DNA from: Adlercreutzia shanghongiae
GTDB taxonomy: Bacteria; Actinomycetota; Coriobacteriia; Coriobacteriales; Eggerthellaceae
Length of the DNA stretch: 64,000 nt
Reading direction: 5' to 3'
Assembly: GCF_035830635.1 (NCBI RefSeq)
Contig: NZ_JAYMFI010000030.1
Span: 1 to 64,000 of the forward strand
In this document: positions 15,392-24,176 of the stretch, piece after piece
Layout of the letters: each line of letters opens with the position of its first letter
Numbering within the stretch: position 1 is the stretch's first letter
Position numbers and translations under genes: made by a program
Notes under the pieces: model-generated
The model's input: the letters and a program-made list of their open reading frames with translations, nothing else
Told to the model about the DNA's origin: nothing
The model's database searches: none

Positions 15392-17470
15392 CTATTTCGT
15401 GCCGTTGGTGAATTCGAAGTAGGTATCTGCCTTTTGCAGGCCCACGGACAAGGCCTCGTTGAAGGCGGCTACAATGTCGGCGGGTTCCGAAGTTGCGGGC
15501 ATTGACTGGGACTCGATGACCTCGCGGGCGAGATCATCGAGGACTGCCGTGTCGGCTTCTTGCCTTACGGGAAAATCGATGGCCGCGACTCTGCGCGTGT
15601 CATCTTCGACGGTGACGCGCACTTGCAGCTCGCCGGCGTTGGTTTGGGCGGCAGCGGTGTACGTGCCTCCGACATAGGTGCCGGCTAGTTGATGCCCCAA
15701 TATCCAGCCCGAGGCGGTGAAGGGGCCGACGCCGCCATTGAGCGAATCCATGCCTTCCATAAGCGGCGTGGCGCCCACGGTCTGCCCGATGGCGTACAGG
15801 CCGGGAATGGGCGCGCCGGCGCTGTCGGTGACGGCGAAATCGCGATTCACGACCACGCCGCCGTAGTTCATGATCATGCCGGGCTTGGTCTCGATGACGT
15901 AGTAAGGTCCTTCCTCGGAAAAATGCATGAAGTTCAGCAATCGTCCAAAGTCGGTATCTTCTCCTGTGGCGACCATCTGGTTGTAATGGGCCACTTCTTC
16001 GGCCAGCTCTGCCAGTTCGTAGGTCTCGATAATGTCGCTCAGCGTATCGTGTTTGGTGGCATAGCCTTTCTCGACAAGATCGACGAGTTCGAGGCGTGCC
16101 GGGTATAGATCCCAGCCGTTCTTGTCCATGATGTAATAATGGGTGGAGTCTTCTGGGCTGTGGAGCGCGGCTGTTTTGGGAACGAAGCCATAATCGGCGT
16201 AAGAGCCGTCGCCTTCGCTCACGAAGCGGCGCCCGCTCTTATCGACTACGATGCTGTAGAAACAAGTGAAAAAGGGGATGTTGCGGCCGCTTTTCTCGAG
16301 AGAGAGCATAGAGGGCGCAACGTCCATGCTGTGGAAAGTGCCGCCGAGTTCTTCTACCCATTCCAGATGGTCGCCAGTGTCGCCGTTGCAGAAGGAGTTT
16401 ACTACATTCGCGAAATCGGGCAGGTACTTTTGCAAAGCCTCGAGATTGTTCGTGTAATTGCCCGTGGCGAGGACCACATTCTTTGCCTGCACCGTGAACT
16501 CGTGACCGTCATCCTGCTCGGCCGTTATACCGATAACTGTATTGCTCGCGTCGGTTATCAGGGAAGTTGCGGCCACTGAGGTGAAGATTTGGACGCCCGC
16601 CTCGCGAGCAGCTTGGGCCATGCGCGCTGCTACCTGGGCATTTCCCTCGCGCCACCGAGGTGCCGCGAGGCGCGACGCGTCCATGTAGATGGGCGCGAAC
16701 GGATCGTCCTCGTAGGGGACGAACAGCACGCCCATATCCAGCAGGTCATTCATGGCTTCGCCGATGCGAATGTACTCGCGGTTTGAGATGGGTGTGGAAT
16801 AATCGTAGTAGGGAACCCAGGCCTCGCCGCCGAGTCTGAGTCCGTCTTTCATGCCTCCAGCGCACAACCAGGTGCTATCGCAGCGCAGCATGGACCCGCC
16901 GAGGTTCGGAGTCTTCTCGAGAAGCGCTACCGAAAGGCCGTCTCGGGCTGCCGTTATGGCGCACATGAGTCCGGCTACGCCGCCGCCGACTATCGCCACA
17001 TCAGCTGAGAGATCCTCAATAGGAGAGGTGGCCGGTTGGAATGTAGGGGCGCTTTCGAAGCGCTGACGTACCCCGGCTTCTTCCAGGGCGTTCCCTACGG
17101 CATCAAGGGCCGCTCGGCTGGAATAGGTGGCGCCTGTCACGATGTCGACATTCAGGGTCTGGCCGGAAAGGATGTGCGACGCCACCTGCTCCATAGCGGG
17201 CACGGCGAAGCCGGGGGTCTCGAAGTTTTGCTCGAAAACAATAGATTGAATGGCTCCATTTGGGGAGATGTCTACCTGTGCTGTTACCGGCCCCCCACAT
17301 CCTTGAGCGGTGCCGGCGTGCGTACCCGGAATCACGCCTTCGGCTGCTGCAGAGGGCGCTTCGGCGCTTCCTTTGCCGTGGCCGTTCGATGGAGAACAGC
17401 TCGAGAGCGCGATGGCCGCTACGGCTGCAGCGCTGCCAACGATGAGCTGGCGCCTATTGATTTTACCCAT
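15392..17470 (-). CDS. Exported FAD/FMN-dependent reductase (fumarate/urocanate reductase-like flavoprotein)
   Basis: A 692-residue flavoprotein. The N-terminus combines a twin-arginine-like motif (INRRQLIVGS) with a lipobox (ALSSC), so it is probably an exported lipoprotein. Residues ~50-130 are an FMN-binding domain with VTGATYSS, the site of covalent FMN attachment in NqrC/RnfG-like domains. Residues ~160-600 are a FAD_binding_2 domain beginning ADVAIVGGGVAGLMCAI and ending PGLYAIGQTVGATPLMEG. A second FMN-binding-like segment closes the protein. Relatives reduce C=C bonds of fumarate, urocanate or drugs such as digoxin. ATG 17470 has GAAGGAG upstream. The substrate is not assignable. Confidence 0.88.
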   Translation of the reverse strand: MGKINRRQLIVGSAAAVAAIALSSCSPSNGHGKGSAEAPSAAAEGVIPGTHAGTAQGCGGPVTAQVDISPNGAIQSIVFEQNFETPGFAVPAMEQVASHILSGQTLNVDIVTGATYSSRAALDAVGNALEEAGVRQRFESAPTFQPATSPIEDLSADVAIVGGGVAGLMCAITAARDGLSVALLEKTPNLGGSMLRCDSTWLCAGGMKDGLRLGGEAWVPYYDYSTPISNREYIRIGEAMNDLLDMGVLFVPYEDDPFAPIYMDASRLAAPRWREGNAQVAARMAQAAREAGVQIFTSVAATSLITDASNTVIGITAEQDDGHEFTVQAKNVVLATGNYTNNLEALQKYLPDFANVVNSFCNGDTGDHLEWVEELGGTFHSMDVAPSMLSLEKSGRNIPFFTCFYSIVVDKSGRRFVSEGDGSYADYGFVPKTAALHSPEDSTHYYIMDKNGWDLYPARLELVDLVEKGYATKHDTLSDIIETYELAELAEEVAHYNQMVATGEDTDFGRLLNFMHFSEEGPYYVIETKPGMIMNYGGVVVNRDFAVTDSAGAPIPGLYAIGQTVGATPLMEGMDSLNGGVGPFTASGWILGHQLAGTYVGGTYTAAAQTNAGELQVRVTVEDDTRRVAAIDFPVRQEADTAVLDDLAREVIESQSMPATSEPADIVAAFNEALSVGLQKADTYFEFTNGTK

Positions 17471-17495
17471 AACCACTCCTTCTTCTGGGATAGCC

Positions 17496-17531
17496 TTTGC
17501 GCCCCGCACGGGGGAGGCGGCGGGGCGCAAA
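17496..17531 (-). promoter_or_regulatory. Perfect 12-bp stem-loop in the flavoprotein leader
   Basis: TTTGCGCCCCGC and its exact complement flank a 12-base loop just upstream of the flavoprotein RBS. Read on the minus strand it has no trailing T-run, so it is not a standard terminator. A role in mRNA stability or translation control is possible. Confidence 0.55.
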
Positions 17532-17585
17532 AAAAGCTAAATCCTCCCCTTAGGGAGTCTTCAATAGGTTCTGCTAGGATTGTGA

Positions 17586-18035
17586 ATGGCATGTGAAGAG
17601 ATGCGGTATGCTATCATACAGCTCAATGATACTTTGACTGATGGGAAGACGCCTGTGTTCGACAGCTTAAAAGTGGATGACAAGTCCGGCGTTCCCGTGT
17701 GGGTTCAGATTCGCAACTACATGATTTTCCTCATTCGTTCGGGCCAGCTGCGTCCGGGGGACACGCTGCCCACGGTGCGGCAGCTGGCAGTTGATTTGGG
17801 CGTGAACTACAACACCATCCACAAGGTGTACCAGGACTTGGAAACCGACGGACTCATCAACTCAGGGCGAGGAAGGCGCTCCACGATTGCTGACATTGAT
17901 CGTGATTCGCTGGACTTGCCCGAGTCGCCCATCGACGCGGTAATCGAAGAGCTGGTCCGTGTTGCTCGCGAATCGGGCATTACGAAGCAGGACGTCATGA
18001 CGCGAGTGGAAGAGGCGCTCGCCAACTTGGGATAA
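17586..18035 (+). CDS. GntR-family transcriptional regulator (YtrA type)
   Basis: A protein of up to 149 residues with a GntR winged helix-turn-helix (VPVWVQIRNYMIFLIRSGQL, LPTVRQLAVDLGVNYNTIHK, then LETDGLINSGRGRR) and only a short C-terminal helical tail, as in the YtrA subgroup. Such regulators usually repress a nearby membrane or transport operon. The start is uncertain: ATG 17586, ATG 17601 or a later GTG near 17656 are possible and none has a strong RBS. It is divergent from the flavoprotein and 61 bases upstream of the SPFH gene, which it most likely controls. Confidence 0.85.
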   Translation: MACEEMRYAIIQLNDTLTDGKTPVFDSLKVDDKSGVPVWVQIRNYMIFLIRSGQLRPGDTLPTVRQLAVDLGVNYNTIHKVYQDLETDGLINSGRGRRSTIADIDRDSLDLPESPIDAVIEELVRVARESGITKQDVMTRVEEALANLG

Positions 18036-18096
18036 AGCGGCAGAGCTGAGGTGCAGGGCGGTGGCCCATCACCTATGCTGAATGAAAGGGCTTCTC

Positions 18097-19029
18097 ATGG
18101 CTGATCAGAAATCTTACTTTGATGAGCCGGGCGACATCACGTCCGACGATACGACTATTGCTACCGAAGCGAGTTTTGACGAGACGACGACGAGCCGCAC
18201 CGGTGCTGCTGTCATCCGCATCGTGCTGGCGGTGCTGCTGTTTGCGCTATTCGCCGCTCTGTCGTGGTTCACCGGATCGGGTTGGTCTGTCATTGTAGGA
18301 CTACTGGCGGCGCTCGTGTTGTTTAGCTGCACTCATGTGGTGTTGGAATGGGAGCGCGCTGTAGTATTGCGTTTCGGCAAATTCCACCGTGTAGCGGGGC
18401 CGGGCCTCGTCTTCATGTGTCCGATCGTTGACTCGGTGACGGCTACGGTGGATATGCGCATGCGCTCGACAGCCTTCAAGGCCGAGCATGTGTTGACGGC
18501 CGACTTGGTGCCAGTGGACGTGGACGCTGTGTTGTTCTGGACGGTGTGGGATGCTGAGAAGGCTTGTGCCGAAGTGAAGAACTACGTTCGGTTGGTGTAT
18601 TGGGTGGCCCAAACCACCTTGCGCGATGTAATGGGAGCCGTGACTATTGCCCAGCTCTCCACCCGTCGCACGCAGATAGACAAGGAGGTGGCCGACATCT
18701 TGGAGCAGAAGACCAACGAGTACGGTATCACCGTGCTGTCGGTGGAGATTCGCGATATCGAGGTGCCATCCGATTTGCAAGAGGCCCTGTCGGCTGAGGC
18801 TCGCGCCGAACGAGAGAGCAATGCACGCATCATGCTGGCCGAGGTGGAGAAAGAGGTCTCCGAGATGTTCGTGGAAGCTGCCGATACGTATGGCGACCCA
18901 TCGGCAGCGCTGCAGCTGCGGGCCATGAGCTTTGTGGCTGACTCGGTTAAAGAGAAGGGCGGTCTTGTGGTGGTGCCGAGCGCACTTTCAGAAGCCTTCG
19001 ATGGTTTGCAGAAAATCGCGAGAGGATAG
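18097..19029 (+). CDS. SPFH/Band 7 (slipin-stomatin) membrane protein
   Basis: A 310-residue protein with a short cytoplasmic N-terminus, two adjacent hydrophobic segments (about 42-80) and a Band 7 domain from about 85 to 270: WERAVVLRFGKFHRVAGPGL, VDVDAVLFWTVWDAEKA and the helical EALSAEARAERESNARI that drives oligomerisation. Slipins form membrane scaffolds and affect protease or membrane organisation. ATG 18097 has GAAAGGG upstream. It probably forms a unit with the GntR gene. A partner NfeD protease-like gene, often found with slipins, is absent here. Confidence 0.9.
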   Translation: MADQKSYFDEPGDITSDDTTIATEASFDETTTSRTGAAVIRIVLAVLLFALFAALSWFTGSGWSVIVGLLAALVLFSCTHVVLEWERAVVLRFGKFHRVAGPGLVFMCPIVDSVTATVDMRMRSTAFKAEHVLTADLVPVDVDAVLFWTVWDAEKACAEVKNYVRLVYWVAQTTLRDVMGAVTIAQLSTRRTQIDKEVADILEQKTNEYGITVLSVEIRDIEVPSDLQEALSAEARAERESNARIMLAEVEKEVSEMFVEAADTYGDPSAALQLRAMSFVADSVKEKGGLVVVPSALSEAFDGLQKIARG

Positions 19030-19124
19030 AAGCTGCGCTGCTTGACGTGTGGGGGTGCCGTAGCTTTCTTTGGCTGTCGAAAATCGGGGCCCTTCTAAAA
19101 AAGAATCATAAAAGTCTAAGATAG

Positions 19125-19156
19125 TTATTCTAAATCATAGAGATTTGTGATACTCT
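19125..19156 (+). promoter_or_regulatory. Putative long-spacer promoter of module 2
   Basis: TTATTC (19125-19130) and TACTCT (19151-19156) are 20 bases apart, with the dyad AAATC-ATAGA-GATTT centred in the spacer. The geometry resembles the module 1 promoter, although the dyad sequence differs. The assignment rests on pattern only. Confidence 0.35.
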
Positions 19157-19199
19157 TCCTTCCAGAGAGTAGTATTCGACTCGATAGGAGGAGGAAGTT

Positions 19200-20798
19200 A
19201 TGAGGAAACAGGCTCTTATCGCCGTTGCCATTTGTGGCGCCATGGGGCTGTCGCTTGTGGCATGCGTGCCGGATGTCGAGAAAGCTGCGGAGGAGACGGG
19301 CGGCGAGCCCATGCTCAACAGTTCCATCCCCACGGCCCCGGCGCAGCGCGGTTCCACCATGCAGGAGGAGTATGCTTTCCATGAGCAGCTGGCGGAGGAC
19401 TACGCTCCCCGCGTTGTGACGAAGGAGGATGGCCGTCAGGTTCAGCTGACGCCCGATTCTCTTACCTGGCGCTCGACGCGCGATATGCCCAGCGCATACA
19501 ACATTCTTTATCTGAATGCCGATGAGCGCGGGTGCGAGTCCTGCCACACCAATGGTCTGGCCGATTTGGTGGACAACCATTTGAGCCGTACCCACTACCC
19601 GCTCGATTGGGGCCTGGGCACCAAAATTGACGTTAACGATTGCGTGAGCTGTCATCGGGAGCAAGTAGCGACGGCTGGCTCCTTGCGCCCTCTGTCCCAG
19701 ATTATCCACGGGATTCACGAGCGCGATTCTTTCGACGGGGACTGCATGTCGTGCCATATCGAGTCGCTTGATGGCGAGGGCTTCGAGTTGTGGGAGAACG
19801 GCAAGTACGATGCTTTTATGGGTGTGAACAAGATTGAGAACGTGCAGGGCAACTTCACGTTCGACCAGGACACTCTTGCCGGGGAGCCTATCTTCACCTA
19901 TCCGTCGTTCTCGGGCGATGTGGTGGCGCAAAATCTCACGGCTGCCAACAGCGGTCCTGAACCCTCCGATGAAATGTTCGATACATGGGAGATTTCCATT
20001 TCCGGCATGGTGGACAATCCGTTCACGATCACGCTGAAAGATCTCGTCGAGCAAGCTCCGAGCGAGACTTTCATCAGCAAAGGCAGCTGCTGCATTAATT
20101 CCGTGGGCGGTGAGTACATCTGCAACGTCGAGGTCACGGGCGTTCCGCTATCCTGGGTTCTCGATAAGGCTGGCGTCCAGGATGGTGCGGTGTCGTTGAC
20201 GCCGGTTGGTTCTGACGGCTTTTGCACTGACGTGAGCGGCTTTGCCTTCAAGCATTCTCTCGAGGACATTGCCGAAGAGGGAGCGTGGCTTGTCTACGAG
20301 ATTAACGGAGAGCGTCTGAGCAACGGCACCGGTTTCCCCGTTCGCCTCTGGGCTCCGACCCATTCCATTTCTGCATCTACCCGTTGGCTCACCGAGATGA
20401 TTGTCACCGACGAGCCGGCAGAGTACGAGGACGGCAGCTTGCGCCGTGCCTACACGCCGGAGCAGGAGGAAGCCTTTGCCGGCGAATTCGTCAACAAGCC
20501 TACGGCGGGCATCTGCAACACTTACGAGGGCGAGATCATCAAGGTTGGCGAAGAGTACGTGTTCGAGGGTTATGCCAATGGCGATGACGAGGACATCGTG
20601 GCCGTCGAGTTTTCGATGGACAATGGGAAGACGTGGACGCGCTACGAGACCCCCAATACCGAGAAAGACAAGTGGGTGTACTGGCACTTTGGCTTCACTC
20701 CTCAGGAGAAGGGCGCCTATGTGCTCTCAGTGCGCGCCGTCTCCGACGGGCTTGGCGCTGCGAATCGCTGGGACAAGCTTATGGTGAACGCGAAGTAG
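19200..20798 (+). CDS. Triheme cytochrome c / sulfite-oxidase-family molybdenum lipoprotein with C-terminal Ig-like domain, module 2
   Basis: A 532-residue paralogue of the protein at 12556. It has a lipoprotein signal (AMGLSLVAC), then heme motifs CESCH, CVSCH and CMSCH between residues ~115 and 185. The molybdenum domain begins WEISISGMV and holds candidate ligand cysteines in SKGSCCINSVGG, with LVYEINGERLSNGTGFPVR later. The C-terminal Ig-like domain shows EFSMDNGKTWTRYETP and FGFTPQEKGAYVLSVR. ATG 19200 has a strong AGGAGGAGG. In this module it comes first, whereas in module 1 it is third. The family's known reactions include sulfite oxidation and sulfoxide reduction; the direction and substrate here are unknown. 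Confidence 0.88.
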   Translation: MRKQALIAVAICGAMGLSLVACVPDVEKAAEETGGEPMLNSSIPTAPAQRGSTMQEEYAFHEQLAEDYAPRVVTKEDGRQVQLTPDSLTWRSTRDMPSAYNILYLNADERGCESCHTNGLADLVDNHLSRTHYPLDWGLGTKIDVNDCVSCHREQVATAGSLRPLSQIIHGIHERDSFDGDCMSCHIESLDGEGFELWENGKYDAFMGVNKIENVQGNFTFDQDTLAGEPIFTYPSFSGDVVAQNLTAANSGPEPSDEMFDTWEISISGMVDNPFTITLKDLVEQAPSETFISKGSCCINSVGGEYICNVEVTGVPLSWVLDKAGVQDGAVSLTPVGSDGFCTDVSGFAFKHSLEDIAEEGAWLVYEINGERLSNGTGFPVRLWAPTHSISASTRWLTEMIVTDEPAEYEDGSLRRAYTPEQEEAFAGEFVNKPTAGICNTYEGEIIKVGEEYVFEGYANGDDEDIVAVEFSMDNGKTWTRYETPNTEKDKWVYWHFGFTPQEKGAYVLSVRAVSDGLGAANRWDKLMVNAK

Positions 20799-20841
20799 TG
20801 GCGGCTGTTTGATAACGTAGATGAGAGTGAGGAGATATTCC

Positions 20842-21651
20842 ATGACTACCTTGAAGAAAACCGCCGCTCTTGGGGCCAGCGCACTGGTGGCACTAGGCGG
20901 AGTGGGCGCCACCTTCGTCGCGGCGACGACGGCCTCGGCGCAGCAACCTGACGACGTGACAGCGGTTTCCCATGTCGTGAGCGCTGAGACGGCTATCGTG
21001 CGGCCGGCGCAGGTCCAAGGCTCCTTCAGCTTCACCCAGACGGAGGTGGCCACCAACGATGATCTGGGGCGCCTTATTGGAGAGGCGTCGAAGTACCTCT
21101 GCAATGCCCAGGCGATGGCGGTCAACGAGGATGCGAGCGCCGACGAATGGATGTTTTCCGTGCGTGGAGCTGTGAAAAATCCCGAGATTATGTCGCTGGC
21201 CGAGTTCCGTGATTCCGGGTATGCGAAGACCTTGGTAATGGGATGCAGCTGTATGGGCAACCCGGTGGACGGTCGTGCTTCGGCCAATGCTCAGATAACG
21301 GGCATTCCCCTGGTCGATCTGTTGGAAGTGGTCGAGCCTGAAGAGCGGGCCAACACTATCGTGTTCACCTCGGCCGACGGCTATGAAGTGGCGCTTCCCT
21401 TGACCTATGTCGTGCAGCGTAACGCCGCCATGGTTTTCGCCGTGAACGATTCCCCGCTTGTGGAGTCAGTTGGCGGTGTAAACCAGCTGTGGCTCGGATC
21501 GACGCCGGCGAGCTACTTCGCGCGCGACATCGTGGCCATCGAGGTTCAGGAGCGCCAGACGCCCCCGCCGAGCCCCGCCAGTGAAGAGGCTCGTGCGGAG
21601 CTGGCGACCCTTCCCAACATCGGTGTTCTTTATGGCGGTGAGGTGCGGTAA
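20842..21651 (+). CDS. Exported sulfite-oxidase-like molybdenum-domain protein, module 2
   Basis: A 269-residue protein with a signal peptide (LGASALVALGGVGATFVAA, cleavage near ASA). The molybdopterin-oxidoreductase domain contains GCSCMGNPVDG with the candidate Mo cysteine, a TIVFTSADGYEVALPLTYV strand and VNQLWLGSTPASYFARDIV. It is the counterpart of the protein at 14174, with conserved length and spacing. ATG 20842 has GAGGAG 8 bases upstream; ATG 20821 is an alternative 7 codons earlier. It lacks hemes and follows the triheme lipoprotein by 43 bases. Confidence 0.85.
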   Translation: MTTLKKTAALGASALVALGGVGATFVAATTASAQQPDDVTAVSHVVSAETAIVRPAQVQGSFSFTQTEVATNDDLGRLIGEASKYLCNAQAMAVNEDASADEWMFSVRGAVKNPEIMSLAEFRDSGYAKTLVMGCSCMGNPVDGRASANAQITGIPLVDLLEVVEPEERANTIVFTSADGYEVALPLTYVVQRNAAMVFAVNDSPLVESVGGVNQLWLGSTPASYFARDIVAIEVQERQTPPPSPASEEARAELATLPNIGVLYGGEVR

Positions 21652-21718
21652 ACGATCTTCGGGGCACTCAGCGCTGGGAATGCCCCGCTCGTTAGAGGAG
21701 ATGAAAGGAGGAGCGATT

Positions 21719-22375
21719 ATGATCGATGGGACCGCACTTACCCGGCGGGGCTTTCTCGCGGGCTGCGCTGCGGCGACGGGAACGCTTGTCATCGGTATTG
21801 CCTCGGTAGATGACGCATCGGCGGTCGAGGAGGCTTCCTCGGATGGACGGCGCCAGTATGGGTTTCTGTGCGACATGAATAAGTGTGCCGGATGCAAGAA
21901 CTGCGTTGATGCCTGTCGCGACGCGAATCATCTTTCCGAGCGTACGGCAGATCGTCGGCGCGTCGAGGTATACATGAACTCACGGAGCAACAACGTATAT
22001 GTTTCGACCTCTTGCATGCATTGCGCCGACCCCAATTGCCTGCGCGTCTGCCCCGCCGGTGCCATAAAGAAGGGGGACGCGGGTATCGTGTCGGTTGATG
22101 TCGACCGGTGCATCGGCTGCAAGTATTGCTTCCAAGCGTGCCCCTATGGTGTTCCCCGATACAACGAGGTGGCCATGGACAAGTGCGACTGCTGTCTGGG
22201 GGCCGGCGTGGCTCCGGGGGAGACGCCCCATTGCGTGCAAGCATGCAAATTCGGGGCTCTGCAGTACGGGCCGCTGGACGATCTGCGCGCAGAGGCCGAG
22301 AGCTGCGGTGCTCGTCCCGTGCCGGTGGGCGATGCGGGGAATCCGTCCTGTCTGCTTATAGGCGAGAGGGGATAG
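21719..22375 (+). CDS. Tat-exported four-cluster ferredoxin subunit (DmsB/NrfC-like), module 2
   Basis: A 218-residue ferredoxin with twin-arginine signal LTRRGFLAGCAAATGTLVIG. Four [4Fe-4S] motifs are visible: CAGCKNCVDAC, CMHCADPNCLRVCP, CIGCKYCFQACP and CDCC...HCVQAC. It closely parallels the module 1 subunit at 10842. ATG 21719 is preceded by AGGAGGAG. The following NrfD-like gene starts 4 bases after its stop, so the two are translationally linked. It should connect the membrane quinone subunit with the periplasmic heme/molybdenum proteins. Confidence 0.92.
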   Translation: MIDGTALTRRGFLAGCAAATGTLVIGIASVDDASAVEEASSDGRRQYGFLCDMNKCAGCKNCVDACRDANHLSERTADRRRVEVYMNSRSNNVYVSTSCMHCADPNCLRVCPAGAIKKGDAGIVSVDVDRCIGCKYCFQACPYGVPRYNEVAMDKCDCCLGAGVAPGETPHCVQACKFGALQYGPLDDLRAEAESCGARPVPVGDAGNPSCLLIGERG

Positions 22376-22379
22376 GGTT

Positions 22380-23393
22380 ATGTTGCAATTGACGTGGAGC
22401 TGGCAACCTGCCCTCTATCTCTTCCTGGGAGGCATGGGCGCAGGCGCATTCATCATGGCCGCCGTGTTGTTCCTGATCGATCGAACAAGGCATCGCCTGA
22501 TTGTGTGCGTATCGATGTGGGCGGGCTTTGCCTGTCTGGCCGTTGGGCTGATGCTCTTGCTCTCCGAGCTCATTACTCCTGTGCGCGGTATGCTCATGTG
22601 GCAGAGCTTCAGCAACTTCGCCTCGTGGATGACCTATGGTGCCTGGGGAGCATTCGGCGCTCTGGCGGTGTTCGCCCTCTCGGCTCTTCTGGCCATGCGC
22701 CCGGTGGGGAACTGGCTTGCGAAGAAGTGGAAGTGGTTCGGCAAGACGACCACGAAGGCAGACGATGCTGCGAAAGGTGCGACGAAAGCTGTTCCCAATG
22801 GCGTGAAGTTGCGGACGGTGCTGGCGGTAATTGGCATCGCCCTGGCTGCCTTTGTGGCGGTGTATACGGGCATGCTGCTCATGACTGCAGGGGGAGTGCC
22901 TTTGTGGGACTCGCCGTTGCTGCCGTGCCTGTTTACCGTTTCGGCGCTAGACACCGGTGTCGCGCTCGTGGAGGTTATCGCGGTCTTGCTGACGAAGAGG
23001 GATCCGTTGGCCCATCGCGCCGCTATGCTGATGGAGCGTATCGTGATAGTGCTCGTTGTGCTTGAGATGATTGTTCTAGGGGTTTTCCTGGGTGGTTTGC
23101 TCGGCGCCGACCCAACTACGCCGTACGCTGCGGCCGGAACCGCTTCGGCGGAGCTGCTGGCCACGGGCGGCTTGTCCACGGTGTTCTGGGGCATGGTGGT
23201 GGCCTGCGGGCTGGTGCTGCCGCTCGTGATGGCAGCGCTCGGTCTGGCGCTGCGCAAGCGTGACACCAAGCCGCTCATGGCCCTGGGCGCCATCGGCGCC
23301 CTCATTGGCGGCTGCGAGTTGAGGTTTCTCGTTCTGGCCGCCGGCGTGCACGCCGATGTGCTGGCCTCGACAGTGATGGGGCTCATTCTCTAG
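22380..23393 (+). CDS. NrfD/PsrC-family membrane subunit, module 2
   Basis: A 337-residue polytopic membrane protein starting WSWQPALYLFLGGMGAGAF and containing WQSFSNFASWMTYGAWGAF, both shared with the NrfD-like protein at 11520. About nine transmembrane helices are expected. One loop (KKWKWFGKTTTKADDAAKG) is longer and more charged than in module 1. The expected role is menaquinol/menaquinone electron exchange with the ferredoxin subunit. Position directly after the ferredoxin gene supports one complex. Confidence 0.93.
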   Translation: MLQLTWSWQPALYLFLGGMGAGAFIMAAVLFLIDRTRHRLIVCVSMWAGFACLAVGLMLLLSELITPVRGMLMWQSFSNFASWMTYGAWGAFGALAVFALSALLAMRPVGNWLAKKWKWFGKTTTKADDAAKGATKAVPNGVKLRTVLAVIGIALAAFVAVYTGMLLMTAGGVPLWDSPLLPCLFTVSALDTGVALVEVIAVLLTKRDPLAHRAAMLMERIVIVLVVLEMIVLGVFLGGLLGADPTTPYAAAGTASAELLATGGLSTVFWGMVVACGLVLPLVMAALGLALRKRDTKPLMALGAIGALIGGCELRFLVLAAGVHADVLASTVMGLIL

Positions 23394-23519
23394 ATCGGTT
23401 CATTTCGGAGCTTGCCGCTCTTCTTCCCGGCAAGCCTGTAATCGGTGTCTGGCAGCTGGCTGTAGCTGCCGGACACCTTGGTTGTTGCCAATTTTGGAAG
23501 AGAACGGAGTGCGACATTG

Positions 23520-24152
23520 ATGCCGAATTGGGAAAAAGTTCCTCGGGTGCTGCCGCGGACCCTTTGTGCTGTCGCACTTTGCGCCGCAATGGGCCTGGGC
23601 GGATGCGCTGTGACGAATTCCTCTGGCGAAGAAGAGCAGGCTCTTTCTGCGCAAGGCCCGAAGGATTCGGGTGCGGTCGAGGATACGGAGGCCTCACCGG
23701 CGGCAGCTGCCGACACCGGATATGATGCGAATGCCGATGCGAGTGTCGGCGGCGGGACGGGCGCCACTTGGAAAGACAACGAGGGAGTAGGCATTGGAGT
23801 TGTGCCCGACGCGCAGCGCATAAGCGCCGCAGAACTCTCCGAGGTGATCGCGCAAGACGCTTCCCTGCAGGTGATCGACGTTCGGTCTGTGCGCGACTTT
23901 GCGGAGGGCTATATTCCTGGGTCGAAGAACATACCGGCGGGCGGCCAATTCGATATACGCATCGATGAGGTTGACGCAGGTTCTCCTGTGGCGATCGTGG
24001 CTAGCGAAGATGATGCGATGGGCGCTGCCTGGCAGACGTTGGTGGACGCCGGCCATCGTCCGGAAGATGTCGTGGTGCTGTCGGGCGGAATGACAGCATG
24101 GCAGGAAGGCGGTTACGCTCTTATGAAGAAGGACGTTCAGCTCCACTGCTGA
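23520..24152 (+). CDS. Rhodanese-like lipoprotein lacking the catalytic cysteine
   Basis: A 210-residue exported lipoprotein (LCAAMGLGGC lipobox) with a ~65-residue low-complexity linker rich in Glu, Ala and Gly, then a rhodanese fold (about 105-205): VIDVRSVRDFAEGYIPGSKN and VVVLSGGMTAWQEGGY are classic. At the active-site loop, where a cysteine normally follows the central strand, the sequence reads VAIVASEDDAMG, so the catalytic cysteine is missing. It may be a structural or binding rhodanese. ATG 23520 follows GGAG by about 11 bases. It lies in module 2 after NrfD; a second rhodanese-like protein with a cysteine is at 25019. Confidence 0.85.
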   Translation: MPNWEKVPRVLPRTLCAVALCAAMGLGGCAVTNSSGEEEQALSAQGPKDSGAVEDTEASPAAAADTGYDANADASVGGGTGATWKDNEGVGIGVVPDAQRISAAELSEVIAQDASLQVIDVRSVRDFAEGYIPGSKNIPAGGQFDIRIDEVDAGSPVAIVASEDDAMGAAWQTLVDAGHRPEDVVVLSGGMTAWQEGGYALMKKDVQLHC

Positions 24153-24176
24153 GGGCGACGGGAAAGGAGACGTATT

